From CAZCAC01 sp964496575 (GTDB lineage Bacteria; Planctomycetota; UBA1135; GCA-002686595), in assembly GCA_964496575.1 (NCBI GenBank), contig CAZCAC010000045.1, positions 1 to 62,563 of the forward strand: a DNA stretch of 62,563 nucleotides, given 5' to 3'. A program made the position numbers and the translations under genes. Position 1 is the first letter of the stretch; every line of letters starts with the position of its first letter. Positions 8,177-16,361 of the stretch are shown piece after piece. The notes under the pieces were generated by a model that was not told the DNA's origin, did no database searches, and saw nothing but the letters and a program-made list of their open reading frames with translations.

Positions 8177-8265
8177 GCCCGGGTGGCGGAATTGGCAGAC
8201 GCGCTAGACTAAGGATCTAGTGGGGTTAATACCCCGTGCTGGTTCGATTCCAGTTCCGGGCACCA
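8177..8265 (+). tRNA. tRNA-Leu (anticodon AAG)
   Basis: Complete class II tRNA with CCA encoded at 8263-8265. The acceptor stem GCCCGGG pairs with TCCGGGC (last pair G-U), the D-arm contains TTGGCAGA, and the anticodon stem CTAGA/TCTAG closes the 7-base loop CTAAGGA. The long variable arm GGGGTTAATACCCC and the T-arm GGTTCGATTCC follow. Class II shape and the D-arm wording are typical of leucine tRNAs. The anticodon at 8211-8213 is AAG, with A at the wobble position, where bacteria usually carry GAG for this box. The tRNA should read CUU and, if A34 is deaminated to inosine, also CUC and CUA. It sits alone, with no integrase nearby, so there is no sign that it is an island attachment site. 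Confidence 0.92.
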
Positions 8266-8289
8266 TTCATTTAAGCCCGTGTGAGGGGG

Positions 8290-10314
8290 TCACCGCCCCA
8301 GCGGCGCCATCACCCTGAGGGCCAGATCGAACTGCTCCGGCTTCAGGGCGAGCATCAGGAGGGCGCCCTGCATCGCCTCGGAGTAGACGATCTTCCGCTC
8401 GTATTCGGCCATCAGGACCGGGAGCTGCGCGTCGGTGATGTTGCGCTGGACCTCCTCGAGGGCCGCGTCGACCTTGCCGTCGAAATCGGGGATCTCGGCC
8501 GGGGCGAGCTCGGTCCGCTTCCGGCCGCCGTAGGCCTCGCGGAGGATCCGGTCCTCGTGGAGGTTGCGCTGGAAGCTCCAGTCGATCTCGATCGAATCCA
8601 TGGCCTCCAGCCGGGCGCGATCGCGGAAGAAGGTCGCCGCGGTCTGCGGATTGAACCAGACGGCGAAGTTGGCCCCCTTCTGAGTCGATTTCACCAGGGC
8701 GGAGAAATCGGAGCGCTCCGAGAGGCGCGGGAAGCCTCGATCACCGCCCTGAGTCCACGTCTTGAAGATGTGGTTCGGCATCTCGAAGTGATTGCTCAGG
8801 ATGCACAGCTTGTCGTAGACGAGCGTGCTCACGTGGCCCGTGCCGTCCAGGGCGGGGAACCACAGCTCGTGGATCTTGTGGCCGCCGACCTTGTAGCTGT
8901 AGAAGCCCGACTGGCCCGGTTCCTTCCCCGCCATCCCGATCTGCGCGCCCAGGCCCCCGATCGCCTGGATGATGTCGTCGAGCTTTTCGCTGCTCCCCGC
9001 CTTGTCCTTCGGCCAGGCGACGAGCGCGATCGCCGGCACCGGAACGTCGTTGTGCGGCGCGGCATTGGGGTCCCCCTCGTAGGTGTTCGGCCGCATCACC
9101 AGCACGCAGCGGTCCTTCAGCGCGGAATCGAGGTCGTCGATCATCTGCTGCAGGGTGCGGTACTTGCCGGTCTGCGGGATGACGTCCTCGACCAGCTCGC
9201 GCGCCGCGGGTTCGATCGAGGCGAAGAACTGCTCGAACAGATCCCCGATGTCACACTTCATGTAGACGAACAGGCTCGCGTCCGCCGGAGCGTAGACGGC
9301 GTACTCGTTCAAGAGCTCGTCGCTACTGACCGCCCGCCGCCGGTACGTGCGATTCTGCAGCGGGTTCAGGAGCTCCGTGGAGATCTCCCCGTGCAGGTCC
9401 AGCGTGGCCCCCTCGTCCAGCCCCAGCACCCCGGCGACCTGGTTGACGAAGCCGAGCTGAAAGAACTTGGCCCCGAGCGCGGGGAGGAAGTCCTGGCTGT
9501 TCTTGTCGGGCCAGTCGCCCGAGACCTGCATCGTCGCCAGGAGCTTCCGCGTGTTCAGGAAGACCTCCATCTCGTCCCGATCGGCGCCGCGAGGGGTCAG
9601 CTGGATCTTGTCGTGGTAGGTCGCGCCGAGGAGGAAGGAGTCCTCGAACTGACGCGCCTCGAAGTCGTGAGCGGCCTCCAGGAGGGCCGGGGTGTTGGAG
9701 AGGATCCCGACGTCCCGGACCCGCGTCAGGTGGATCGGCTGGTCGAACTCGGGGCCGGTCAGCGTGACGTGGCGATCGGCCGAGGTGACCTCGATCCCCT
9801 GCTCGGGGAGGCCGAGCAGGCCGGGGTAGTCCAGGAGCTCGATCGCCAGCTTGCCGGCGGTGGAGAGGTTCCCGTACAGCGCCCACTGCGCGTCCTCGAG
9901 GCGCGCTCCCTGGAGGTACCCGGCGAGGGCCAGGTCCCCTCCCCCGAAGACGTCCAGTGGCTCCAGCCCCATCGGCAGGTCGGACAGGGCCTGCTCGACC
10001 TCGCCGATCAGCCGCTCGTAGTCGAGGGCGGCCAGGAGCTCCTCCTGCTCCGGCGATCCGCTGAACGACTCCCACGCGGTGTGAGCGACGACCTCGTCCT
10101 CGACCGCGAGGTGCGGGAAGTCCTCGAAGGTGTCGGAGAGGTGCGCCCGCGCGATGAAGAAGTCGACCTTGCGGTCCACCAGCCCGGAGACGTCGACGCC
10201 GATCCCCGACTCGAAGGGATCGAAGAGGAAGGTCGAGAAGGTGAAGTAGCCGACGAAGAGGATCAGCACCAGGAGGGCGCCGAAGATGCGCAGCAGGCGG
10301 GTTTTCCAGGTCAT
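8290..10314 (-). CDS. membrane-anchored protein of unknown function
   Basis: A 674-residue protein with a single N-terminal transmembrane segment (LLRIFGALLVLILFVGYFTFSTFLF, after a short basic start) and a large, mostly soluble domain expected outside the cytoplasm. The body mixes long alpha/beta stretches such as GGDLALAGYLQG, GILSNTPALLEAAHDF, ASLFVYMKCDIGDLF and KLCILSNHFEMPNHIF. The double mention of internal strands suggests two related halves, a layout seen in exported proteins of the DUF3352 type, but I cannot assign it safely. No catalytic motif, Cys pair or repeat is clear. It ends close to tRNA-Leu and starts 194 bases from the divergent aminotransferase gene. The start is set by the anchor segment. 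Confidence 0.75.
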   Translation of the reverse strand: MTWKTRLLRIFGALLVLILFVGYFTFSTFLFDPFESGIGVDVSGLVDRKVDFFIARAHLSDTFEDFPHLAVEDEVVAHTAWESFSGSPEQEELLAALDYERLIGEVEQALSDLPMGLEPLDVFGGGDLALAGYLQGARLEDAQWALYGNLSTAGKLAIELLDYPGLLGLPEQGIEVTSADRHVTLTGPEFDQPIHLTRVRDVGILSNTPALLEAAHDFEARQFEDSFLLGATYHDKIQLTPRGADRDEMEVFLNTRKLLATMQVSGDWPDKNSQDFLPALGAKFFQLGFVNQVAGVLGLDEGATLDLHGEISTELLNPLQNRTYRRRAVSSDELLNEYAVYAPADASLFVYMKCDIGDLFEQFFASIEPAARELVEDVIPQTGKYRTLQQMIDDLDSALKDRCVLVMRPNTYEGDPNAAPHNDVPVPAIALVAWPKDKAGSSEKLDDIIQAIGGLGAQIGMAGKEPGQSGFYSYKVGGHKIHELWFPALDGTGHVSTLVYDKLCILSNHFEMPNHIFKTWTQGGDRGFPRLSERSDFSALVKSTQKGANFAVWFNPQTAATFFRDRARLEAMDSIEIDWSFQRNLHEDRILREAYGGRKRTELAPAEIPDFDGKVDAALEEVQRNITDAQLPVLMAEYERKIVYSEAMQGALLMLALKPEQFDLALRVMAPLGR

Positions 10315-10508
10315 CGCGTGGAGATTCGGGGGCGAGGCGGATTCGAGAGGTGCGTTAGGTACCCCAATGAGGCTCGAGAGTCAGCAGGAGAATCGCAGTT
10401 CGACGAGAGACGACCGGGGCGGGCCCGTCTTCCCCCGCCTCCACGCGCTTTGGAAGAGCCACCGGAGAGCGGCGATCGTGACTTGAACCCCCCGCCCCGG
10501 CGCGGAAA

Positions 10509-11687
10509 ATGGCCCGGATGAAGATCAACCCCCGCGTCGACCAGATCCCCCTCTCGCTCACCCTGGCCCTCGATGCCCGCGCCAAGGAGCTCGCCGCGGC
10601 GGGGCGGGACATCGTCAACATGACCGCCGGCCAGCCCGACTTCGACTCGCCGGAGGTGGTCCGCGAGGCGGCCAAGGGGACGATCGACGGCGCCAGGGTC
10701 CGTTACACCCCCGCCGCGGGGCGACTCGAGCTGCGCCAGACGATCGCCGAGCACCTGACCCGGACCCGCGGCGTGCCCTTCACGGCGAAGCAGGTCACCG
10801 TCTGCCACAGCGGCAAGCACGCCCTGGCCGGGACGCTGATGGCCCTGGTCCACGAGGGGGACGAGGTGTTGCTCCTCCTGCCCGCCTGGGTCAGCTACTT
10901 CGAGCAGGTGCGCTACGTCGGCGGCGAGCCGATCCCGGTGAAGCCCCGCGACGACATGGGCCCCGACTTCGCGGCGCTCGAGGCGGCGATCACCTCGAAG
11001 ACGAAGGGGCTGATGCTCAACTCGCCGAACAACCCCAGCGGCTACGTCTACACCCCCGCGGAGATCGCCCGCCTCGCCGAGTTCGCCAGGGAGCACGACC
11101 TCTGGATCCTCTCCGACGAGATCTACTCCCGCCTGGTCTACGAGGGCGAGCCCTTCTCCAGCCCGGTGATGCACGGCGACGACGCCCGCGCCCGCACGGT
11201 GATCGCCGACGGAGCGAGCAAGACCTTCTCGATGACCGGCTACCGGATCGGCTTCGTCGCCGCGTCGGAGGAGTTCGCGGGGGCGGTCGGGCGCTTGCAC
11301 TCCCAGCTGACCGGGTCGCCGAATGCGATCTCGCAGGAGGCCTACGAGGCGGCGCTGCGCCAGGAGCCGCCGGAGGTGGCGACGATGGTCGAGGCGTTCG
11401 ACCGGCGCCGGAAGCTGATCCTCGACCGGCTGCGCGGGATCGGGCTCGAGACCCCGACCCCGCGCGGGGCCTTCTACGCCTTCCCCGAGATCACCTCGGC
11501 CGCTCCGGACGGCGACGACATGGCCTTCAGCGAGGCCCTGCTCGAGGGCGAGGGGCTGGCCCTGGTGCCCGGCTCGGCGTTCGGCCTGAAGGGGCGGGTG
11601 CGGCTCAGCTACGCCACCTCCTCGGCGATGATCGAGGAGGGGCTCTTGCGACTCGGGCGCTTCATCGAGAGTCTCCGGAGGCGCTAG
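10509..11687 (+). CDS. PLP-dependent aminotransferase, aspartate aminotransferase family
   Basis: A 392-residue fold-type I aminotransferase of class I/II, cytoplasmic and homodimeric in its family. Motifs seen: NMTAGQPDFDSP near residue 40 (substrate-binding loop), the conserved NSPNNPSGYVY around residue 175, the DEIYSRLVYEG strand around residue 205, the PLP Schiff-base lysine Lys238 in ASKTFSMTGYRIGF, and the C-terminal RLSYATS with the carboxylate-binding Arg. This matches the subgroup Ib aspartate/prephenate aminotransferases, which transfer the amino group between aspartate (or an aromatic precursor) and 2-oxoglutarate. The exact substrate cannot be decided. The length is normal for the family. 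A 10-bp hairpin spans the stop codon. It is a single gene by spacing. Confidence 0.93.
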   Translation: MARMKINPRVDQIPLSLTLALDARAKELAAAGRDIVNMTAGQPDFDSPEVVREAAKGTIDGARVRYTPAAGRLELRQTIAEHLTRTRGVPFTAKQVTVCHSGKHALAGTLMALVHEGDEVLLLLPAWVSYFEQVRYVGGEPIPVKPRDDMGPDFAALEAAITSKTKGLMLNSPNNPSGYVYTPAEIARLAEFAREHDLWILSDEIYSRLVYEGEPFSSPVMHGDDARARTVIADGASKTFSMTGYRIGFVAASEEFAGAVGRLHSQLTGSPNAISQEAYEAALRQEPPEVATMVEAFDRRRKLILDRLRGIGLETPTPRGAFYAFPEITSAAPDGDDMAFSEALLEGEGLALVPGSAFGLKGRVRLSYATSSAMIEEGLLRLGRFIESLRRR

Positions 11688-11703
11688 GTCACGGCGCCTC
11701 CGG
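11675..11703 (+). terminator. hairpin around the aminotransferase stop codon
   Basis: CCGGAGGCGC (11675-11684) pairs perfectly with GCGCCTCCGG (11694-11703) around a 9-base loop that contains the TAG stop codon. There is no T-run after it, so it is either a GC-rich terminator without a U tract or an mRNA-stabilising hairpin. Confidence 0.5.
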
Positions 11704-11814
11704 GGCCGCGTACATCGGCTACAGATCCGGCCTCCGGCTGGTCGACTCGCCCGCATCGAGACCGTCTCGAGGGGGAGTCCCGTCCCGATTGCCGCTGAAG
11801 GCCGCGAGAGAGCC

Positions 11815-12300
11815 ATGTACGAGAGCGACCCGACCACGGAGCTCGACTCGCTGAGTCGAGTCTGCGATGACCTGAAGGCACCGCTGGAGGCGATCCGTGC
11901 CTTCGCCAGCCTGCTCGAGAACGGCGTCTCCGGAGCCCTCAGCGACGGGCAGCACGACCAGGTGCTGAACATCATGGACGCGGCGGATCAGCTCTCCGGG
12001 ATCCTTCACACCCTTACCGACCTGGCCGAGCTGGAGGCGGGGCGCGCCGAGCTCCACCGCTCGCCGCTCGATCTGGAGGAGCTCGGTCGGGAGCTCCACG
12101 CCCGCTGGGAGCCCCGCTTCGCCGGCCACGGCCTCCGGCTGCGGCTGATCCAGGACTCGGTCCACGAGGCCCGCGTCGAGGCGGACCGGGAGCACCTCTC
12201 GACCTGCCTCGAGGAGCTCCTGGAGAACGCCCTGGAGGTCACCCCCCGAGGGGGCGAGGCAGTCTCGAGGTCTTCGCCGGAGCCGCGAGCGCCGGGGTGA
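11815..12300 (+). CDS. histidine kinase-like protein, N-terminal part (frameshifted)
   Basis: The 161-residue front part of a small sensor-kinase-like protein. It carries a HisKA-type dimerisation hairpin (about residues 10-75) and the start of the HATPase domain with the N-box LEELLENALEVTPRGG near residue 140. In the H-box the expected pattern Ser-His-Glu-Leu-Arg-x-Pro-Leu reads CDDLKAPL, so the phospho-acceptor histidine is replaced by Asp. There is no sensor, PAS or membrane segment. After residue 150 the frame continues as an unrelated tail (AVSRSSPEPRAPG), while the proper HATPase continuation is found one frame away and ends at 12527. One missing base near 12266-12272 (before GAGGTCTTC) explains this. 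Either a pseudogene or a base-call error is possible. Confidence 0.7.
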   Translation: MYESDPTTELDSLSRVCDDLKAPLEAIRAFASLLENGVSGALSDGQHDQVLNIMDAADQLSGILHTLTDLAELEAGRAELHRSPLDLEELGRELHARWEPRFAGHGLRLRLIQDSVHEARVEADREHLSTCLEELLENALEVTPRGGEAVSRSSPEPRAPG

Positions 12301-12527
12301 TCCTGCACGACACCGGCCCCGGGATCCCCCGGAATCGGCTCGAGCGGGTGTTCGACCGGCACTTCCGCCTCGAGGGCGGCTCGGAGAATCGAGGCGCGGG
12401 GGTCGGTCTGACCCTCTGCCGCGCCGGCGTCGAGGCGATGGGCGGTCGAGTCTGGGCGGAGGTGGAGGAGCGTGGCGGCGCTCGCTTTCACGTCGAGTTC
12501 CCCGCCGTCGCGGTCGCTCCGGAATAG
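12297..12527 (+). CDS. histidine kinase-like protein, C-terminal HATPase part (frameshifted)
   Basis: The 76-residue continuation of the kinase-like gene above. It holds the remaining ATP-binding boxes: G1 as HDTGPGIP, an F-box-like VFDRHFR, and G2 as GAGVGLTLC, then the closing strand ARFHVEFPA. The frame is open upstream of the listed GTG start and reads EVFAGAASAGV, which joins naturally to the N-box segment of the preceding gene, so this is not an independent protein. The GTG overlaps the upstream TGA by four bases, which would permit re-initiation. The intact protein would be about 237 residues. The ATP-binding boxes survive although the phospho-acceptor is lost. Confidence 0.6.
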   Translation: MILHDTGPGIPRNRLERVFDRHFRLEGGSENRGAGVGLTLCRAGVEAMGGRVWAEVEERGGARFHVEFPAVAVAPE

Positions 12528-12669
12528 CCGCCGGCGACCGGGGGCGTCAGGAGAAGGCGATCGGGGAGAATGTGCGCGAGCCCTGCGCGCATGCGGGGGT
12601 GCGCTGCGCGGAGCCGGGCCGATCGGCTAGACTTCGCGGCCCCACGCCCACCCCTACCCACCGATTCCG

Positions 12670-12993
12670 ATGAAGAAGCTCATCGTTCTCCCGCTGTTCC
12701 TGCTCGTCTTCGCCTGCACCAAGGAGGAGAGCACGGAGCCCGCCGAGCCCGAGACCCCCTCGACGCCCGTGGCCGCGGCGATCAGCGGCGAGCACACCGT
12801 CAAGTGCGGCTGCGCCATCGAAGCGGTCGGGAAGTGCGGCAACTACGTCCAGATCGAGGGCGAGTTCGTCGAGATCACCGGCGACGTCGGCCTCGGCGTG
12901 ATGGAGTGGTGCCAGCAGGGCGAGAAGAAGGCCGACGTGACCGGGACGATGGTCGAGGGCAAGTTCCTCGCCACCGCCGTCGTCACCAAGTAG
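12670..12993 (+). CDS. small lipoprotein with Cys motif
   Basis: A 107-residue lipoprotein. The signal peptide MKKLIVLPLFLLVFAC ends in a lipobox-type Cys, followed by an acidic Pro/Glu/Thr linker. The mature domain starts with HTVKCGCAIEAVGKCGNYV, giving a Cys-x-Cys...Cys pattern. It continues with EITGDVGLGVMEWC and DVTGTMVEGKFLATAV. This resembles small Cys-containing exported domains (DUF6370-like) but I am not certain of the family. The close Cys residues may bind metal or form a disulfide. It is flanked by the broken kinase and by an M50-like membrane protein, with separate spacing that suggests its own promoter. No function is assigned. Confidence 0.75.
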   Translation: MKKLIVLPLFLLVFACTKEESTEPAEPETPSTPVAAAISGEHTVKCGCAIEAVGKCGNYVQIEGEFVEITGDVGLGVMEWCQQGEKKADVTGTMVEGKFLATAVVTK

Positions 12994-13081
12994 CCCCTCC
13001 CGAGCTCCCCCCCGCCGCCCCGGCGCGGCGGGAACGGCGATTCGCTCCAGATCGCAGGCCCCTTGCTCCGATCAGGGCGAT

Positions 13082-13831
13082 ATGGCCGTCGCGATCGACA
13101 GCCGAGTTGCCCCCCAGCGCATCCTCGGCCTGCCGGAGTCGTGGTTCCACCTCCTGCTGGGGGTGGTGGTGGCTCCGGTCTTCTCCTTGACCCCCCTCCT
13201 CTCGCTGGTGGGGTGGTACTTCGCCGCGCTGGTGCACGAGATGGGGCACGCTGCCTTCTCCTGGCTGGTCGGGGTCCCGGCGGTCCCCGCGCTGGGGATC
13301 ACCGCCGAGGCGGCGACGGTGCACGGCGACCAGCTCCTGCCGCTCGCCCTCCTGGTCTGGGCGGGGTGCGGCTACCTCCTGTGGCGGATCGAGGCGCCGG
13401 CCTGGCGCTACGCCTCCGTGATCCTCCTCGGGGTCTTCTACCCGGTGCTCGCCTTCATCACCCCGGTGCGGGAGGTGCTGCACCACCTGAGCGGCCACCT
13501 CGGGGAGCTCGCCTTCGCCGCGCTCTGCCTCGCGCGCGCCCTCTCGGGGGGCTTCAGCGAGTCGCCGGTCGAGCGCGCCCTCTACTCGGTGCTCGGCTGG
13601 TACCTCGTCGGCCGCAACCTCCTGCTCACCGTCGGGCTCTCGACCAGCGCCGGCGCGCGGGCGGAGTACGCCTCGACCGGCAGCTTCGGGCTGGAGAACG
13701 ACTACCTGCGCCTGGCCGGCGACCTCGGCGGGTCGCTGGAAGCGGTCGCCCTGGCGATGACCGCGGTCGCCGTGATGACGGCGCCCGCGGTCGTCTTGTG
13801 GTGGCTGTGGCGGACCGACTCGGATCGTTGA
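13082..13831 (+). CDS. multi-pass membrane protein with HExxH motif (M50-like)
   Basis: A 249-residue integral membrane protein with about six hydrophobic segments. The first pair encloses VHEMGHAAFSWLVG (residues about 52-65), a zinc HExxH motif lying within a membrane helix. That is the arrangement of site-2-type (M50) intramembrane metallopeptidases. The second expected motif (NPxDG or similar) is not clear; LENDYLRLAGD near residue 205 could supply the third ligand. A regulated intramembrane protease or a peptidase-like relative is plausible. It converges with the large kinase gene, with only 25 bases between the stop codons. The start ATG follows AGGGCGAT. Confidence 0.7.
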   Translation: MAVAIDSRVAPQRILGLPESWFHLLLGVVVAPVFSLTPLLSLVGWYFAALVHEMGHAAFSWLVGVPAVPALGITAEAATVHGDQLLPLALLVWAGCGYLLWRIEAPAWRYASVILLGVFYPVLAFITPVREVLHHLSGHLGELAFAALCLARALSGGFSESPVERALYSVLGWYLVGRNLLLTVGLSTSAGARAEYASTGSFGLENDYLRLAGDLGGSLEAVALAMTAVAVMTAPAVVLWWLWRTDSDR

Positions 13832-13833
13832 CT

Positions 13834-13853
13834 CCGGGGCCGGGAGGCCTCGG
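13834..13853. terminator. short hairpin between convergent genes
   Basis: CCGGGGCC (13834-13841) pairs with GGCCTCGG (13846-13853), with one G-U pair and a GGGA tetraloop. It lies in the 25-base gap between convergent stop codons. No T-run is present. Confidence 0.4.
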
Positions 13854-13856
13854 CGC

Positions 13857-16274
13857 TCACTCCTCGCGATCCGCGTAGGACCACGATTGCCGCATCCGCA
13901 TCTCACCCTCCCCCTCCATGACCAGCAGCGAGGTCTCGCCTTCGGCCGCGATCGGCCCGCTCAGCTCGAAGGTCAGCGGGCGGCTCGTCTCCACGGCGAG
14001 AGCCAGCTCTCCGGTGAGATCGAAGGTGACGCTCAGCTTCTCCGACTCCCGCAGCACCATCTCGAGCTCCACCTCGAAGATCACCGCTCGCTGCCCCTCG
14101 ATCTCTCGAAGCTCGACGCCGGTCATCCTCGCCCCGAGGATCTCGACCTGGTCCTCCTTCTCCGGGTCGAGTCCCATCAGCTCGTTCAGCTTCTCGCCCG
14201 AGACGTCGAAGGGCTCACCCCACTCGAAGGGACCGTCGGCCGGCAGGAGCTCCGCGAAGGAACCGATGCGGCCGAAGTCCCGGTTGTCCTCCAGCGCCGC
14301 CTCGCGCTGGAGATCGGGGAGCTCCTCGCCGTCCGCGCCGCGCACCACCAGCGCCCCCTCCTCGTCGAGGGAGAGCCGAATGGTCTTCCCCTGGAGCAAT
14401 GCCAGGTCGGTCTCGTCCTCATCCGCGCCGGTCAGCTCGACGCTCTCGTAGGTCACTCGCGCCTCGGTGATGACCCAGCGATCCGAGCTCAGCACCTCGG
14501 TCCGCGTGCGCACCTTCCTCGACTCGCTGAAGGTGCGGGTGAGGTTGCCCCCCAGGGTACGCGCCGTGAACTCCCGCTCCGACTCCCGGGTGGCGTGGAA
14601 GACCTCGCCGCTCTCGAAGTAGGCGCGACCGAAGGCGACGAGCTCCGCCGGCACGTCGCCCTTCGCTCCGGTCGGAGGCTCGGCCAGGTAGCGCCGCAGC
14701 GAGGGGGGCAGCTCCGGGGCTTCCCAGGTGGTCAGGCGCTCGGGCTCGTCCGGGGACCAGTTCGCGGAGTCGGTCCAGCTCCACCCCGTCGCCGTCGGAC
14801 GCGCCTCGATCACCGAGTAGGTCCGACCGAAGGGAAGGACCTCCAAGACCTGCCGCTCCAGCTCGCGCCCCGAGAGCGGCGGGCCGCCGAGCTGCTCGAG
14901 CCCCGCGCCCAGCTCCCTCGCCAGGGCTTGCCACTCCTCGGGGAAGGGGCCGATCAGCACCCGCAGGCCGCCGTCCTCGAGCCGTTCCCACTCCTCGGTG
15001 TGCTTCGCCTCGATCTCCGCGTAGCGGGCCGCGATCGGCTCGATCAGGTGACGCCGCCGGTCGTCCATCTCCTCCGCGTAGGCGCTCCTCTCCGCGGCGA
15101 TGGCGTGCGCGAGCTCGGCTTCCGCCATCTGCCGGCGGGATCCGAGGAAGAACATCGGGAGCAGCAGCAGGAGACCTCCGACGATGAGCAGCGCCAGGCA
15201 GCCGACGCCGCCGAGCAGGCAGGTGAGGCTGGGGCCGCTGCCCTTGGAGCCGTGGTCCCTGGACCGTCCGCCGGTCCGTCGCTTCTCCCCCGTTCCGCAG
15301 CAGCGTCTCGCCGCGGCCGCCGCGGTCGCGGCGGCGCGCGAGGCGATCTCCGAGGCGCGCTGCACGTCGGTGCGCACCTCGCCGGCGCGCTGGTAGCGGC
15401 GCTCGGGCTCGCGCTCGAGGCTCTTCAGGACCACCTCGTCGAGGCGGGAGTCCACGCCGTCCTGATCGGAGGGCAGCGGGAAGTTGCCGACCGGCAGCTC
15501 GCCGGTCAGGAGCTCGTAGAAGACGACGCCGAGGGAGTAGATGTCGGCGCGGTGATCGACCTCGAGGGGATGGCGGATCTGCTCCGGCGCCATGTAGTGC
15601 AGCGTGCCCATCGCCTGGTCGCTGCGGGTCAGGGTGACCCCGCCCACCTCGCGGGCGAGCAGCTTGGCCAGCCCGAAGTCGGCGATCTTCACCTTGCCGC
15701 GGCGGTCGACCAGGATGTTCTCGGGCTTGATGTCGCGGTGCACCACCCCGGCGTCGTGCGCGAACTGCAGCGCGTCGCAGATCTGCGTGACGATCGAGAG
15801 GGACTCGCGCGGCTCGACGCTGCGCTCGGTCACCAGCCGGCGCAAGTTGAGGCCGTCGATGAACTCCATCAGGAGCCAGTAGCGCCCGCCGCTCTGCCCC
15901 GCGTCGTGCACGCGGACGATGTTCGGGTGATCGAGGCGCGCCAGCACGCGAGCTTCCCGCTCGAAGCGCTCGGCGAAGGTCGGGTCGGTGGAGCACTCGG
16001 GGGGCAGGATCTTCAGCGCCACCATCCGGTCGAGCCCGCGCTGCCGCGCCTTGTAGACGACCCCCATCCCGCCCCGGCCGACCACCTCGAGGATCTCGAG
16101 GCTCGGGAACTCGGCCGCGATCTCCTCCGGCGAGGGGGGCGGCGGACCGGCGGGCACGTCGTGTGCCGCGGACGTCACGGGGCGCTCGCCCAGCTCCATC
16201 AGGCAACGGGGACAGCCGGCCTCGGGGACGGGGAGCGCGGCTCCACACTGTTCGCAGAAGTTCTTGGGTGTCAT
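13857..16274 (-). CDS. membrane-anchored Ser/Thr protein kinase with N-terminal zinc ribbon
   Basis: An 805-residue PknB-type kinase. The N-terminus holds a zinc ribbon with two Cys-x2-Cys pairs (FCEQCG, GCPRCL). The kinase domain follows (about residues 55-310): glycine loop VGRGGMGVVYKAR, catalytic Lys in VALKIL, HRDIKPEN and the DFGLAKLL activation segment, then MAPEQ. A transmembrane helix (LIVGGLLLLLPMFFL, about residue 365) leads into an extracytoplasmic domain of about 400 residues that I do not recognise. The gene lies 87 bases downstream of an ECF sigma gene on the same strand, so the two probably form an operon in which the kinase modulates that sigma factor or its regulon. The architecture predicts sensing outside and signalling inside. 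The sensor ligand is unknown. Confidence 0.9.
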   Translation of the reverse strand: MTPKNFCEQCGAALPVPEAGCPRCLMELGERPVTSAAHDVPAGPPPPSPEEIAAEFPSLEILEVVGRGGMGVVYKARQRGLDRMVALKILPPECSTDPTFAERFEREARVLARLDHPNIVRVHDAGQSGGRYWLLMEFIDGLNLRRLVTERSVEPRESLSIVTQICDALQFAHDAGVVHRDIKPENILVDRRGKVKIADFGLAKLLAREVGGVTLTRSDQAMGTLHYMAPEQIRHPLEVDHRADIYSLGVVFYELLTGELPVGNFPLPSDQDGVDSRLDEVVLKSLEREPERRYQRAGEVRTDVQRASEIASRAAATAAAAARRCCGTGEKRRTGGRSRDHGSKGSGPSLTCLLGGVGCLALLIVGGLLLLLPMFFLGSRRQMAEAELAHAIAAERSAYAEEMDDRRRHLIEPIAARYAEIEAKHTEEWERLEDGGLRVLIGPFPEEWQALARELGAGLEQLGGPPLSGRELERQVLEVLPFGRTYSVIEARPTATGWSWTDSANWSPDEPERLTTWEAPELPPSLRRYLAEPPTGAKGDVPAELVAFGRAYFESGEVFHATRESEREFTARTLGGNLTRTFSESRKVRTRTEVLSSDRWVITEARVTYESVELTGADEDETDLALLQGKTIRLSLDEEGALVVRGADGEELPDLQREAALEDNRDFGRIGSFAELLPADGPFEWGEPFDVSGEKLNELMGLDPEKEDQVEILGARMTGVELREIEGQRAVIFEVELEMVLRESEKLSVTFDLTGELALAVETSRPLTFELSGPIAAEGETSLLVMEGEGEMRMRQSWSYADREE

Positions 16275-16361
16275 CGGTTCGGTCCTTCCTGGTTCGGGGT
16301 CACCCCCCGATGCAGGAAGTGGGGTGCGAGGTTACCGCACCGCGCGGATTTTTCCTCGAGA

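Noticed and set aside
8177..8265. tRNA as integration site of a genomic island
   Set aside because: No integrase, transposase or direct repeat of the tRNA 3' end was found on either side.
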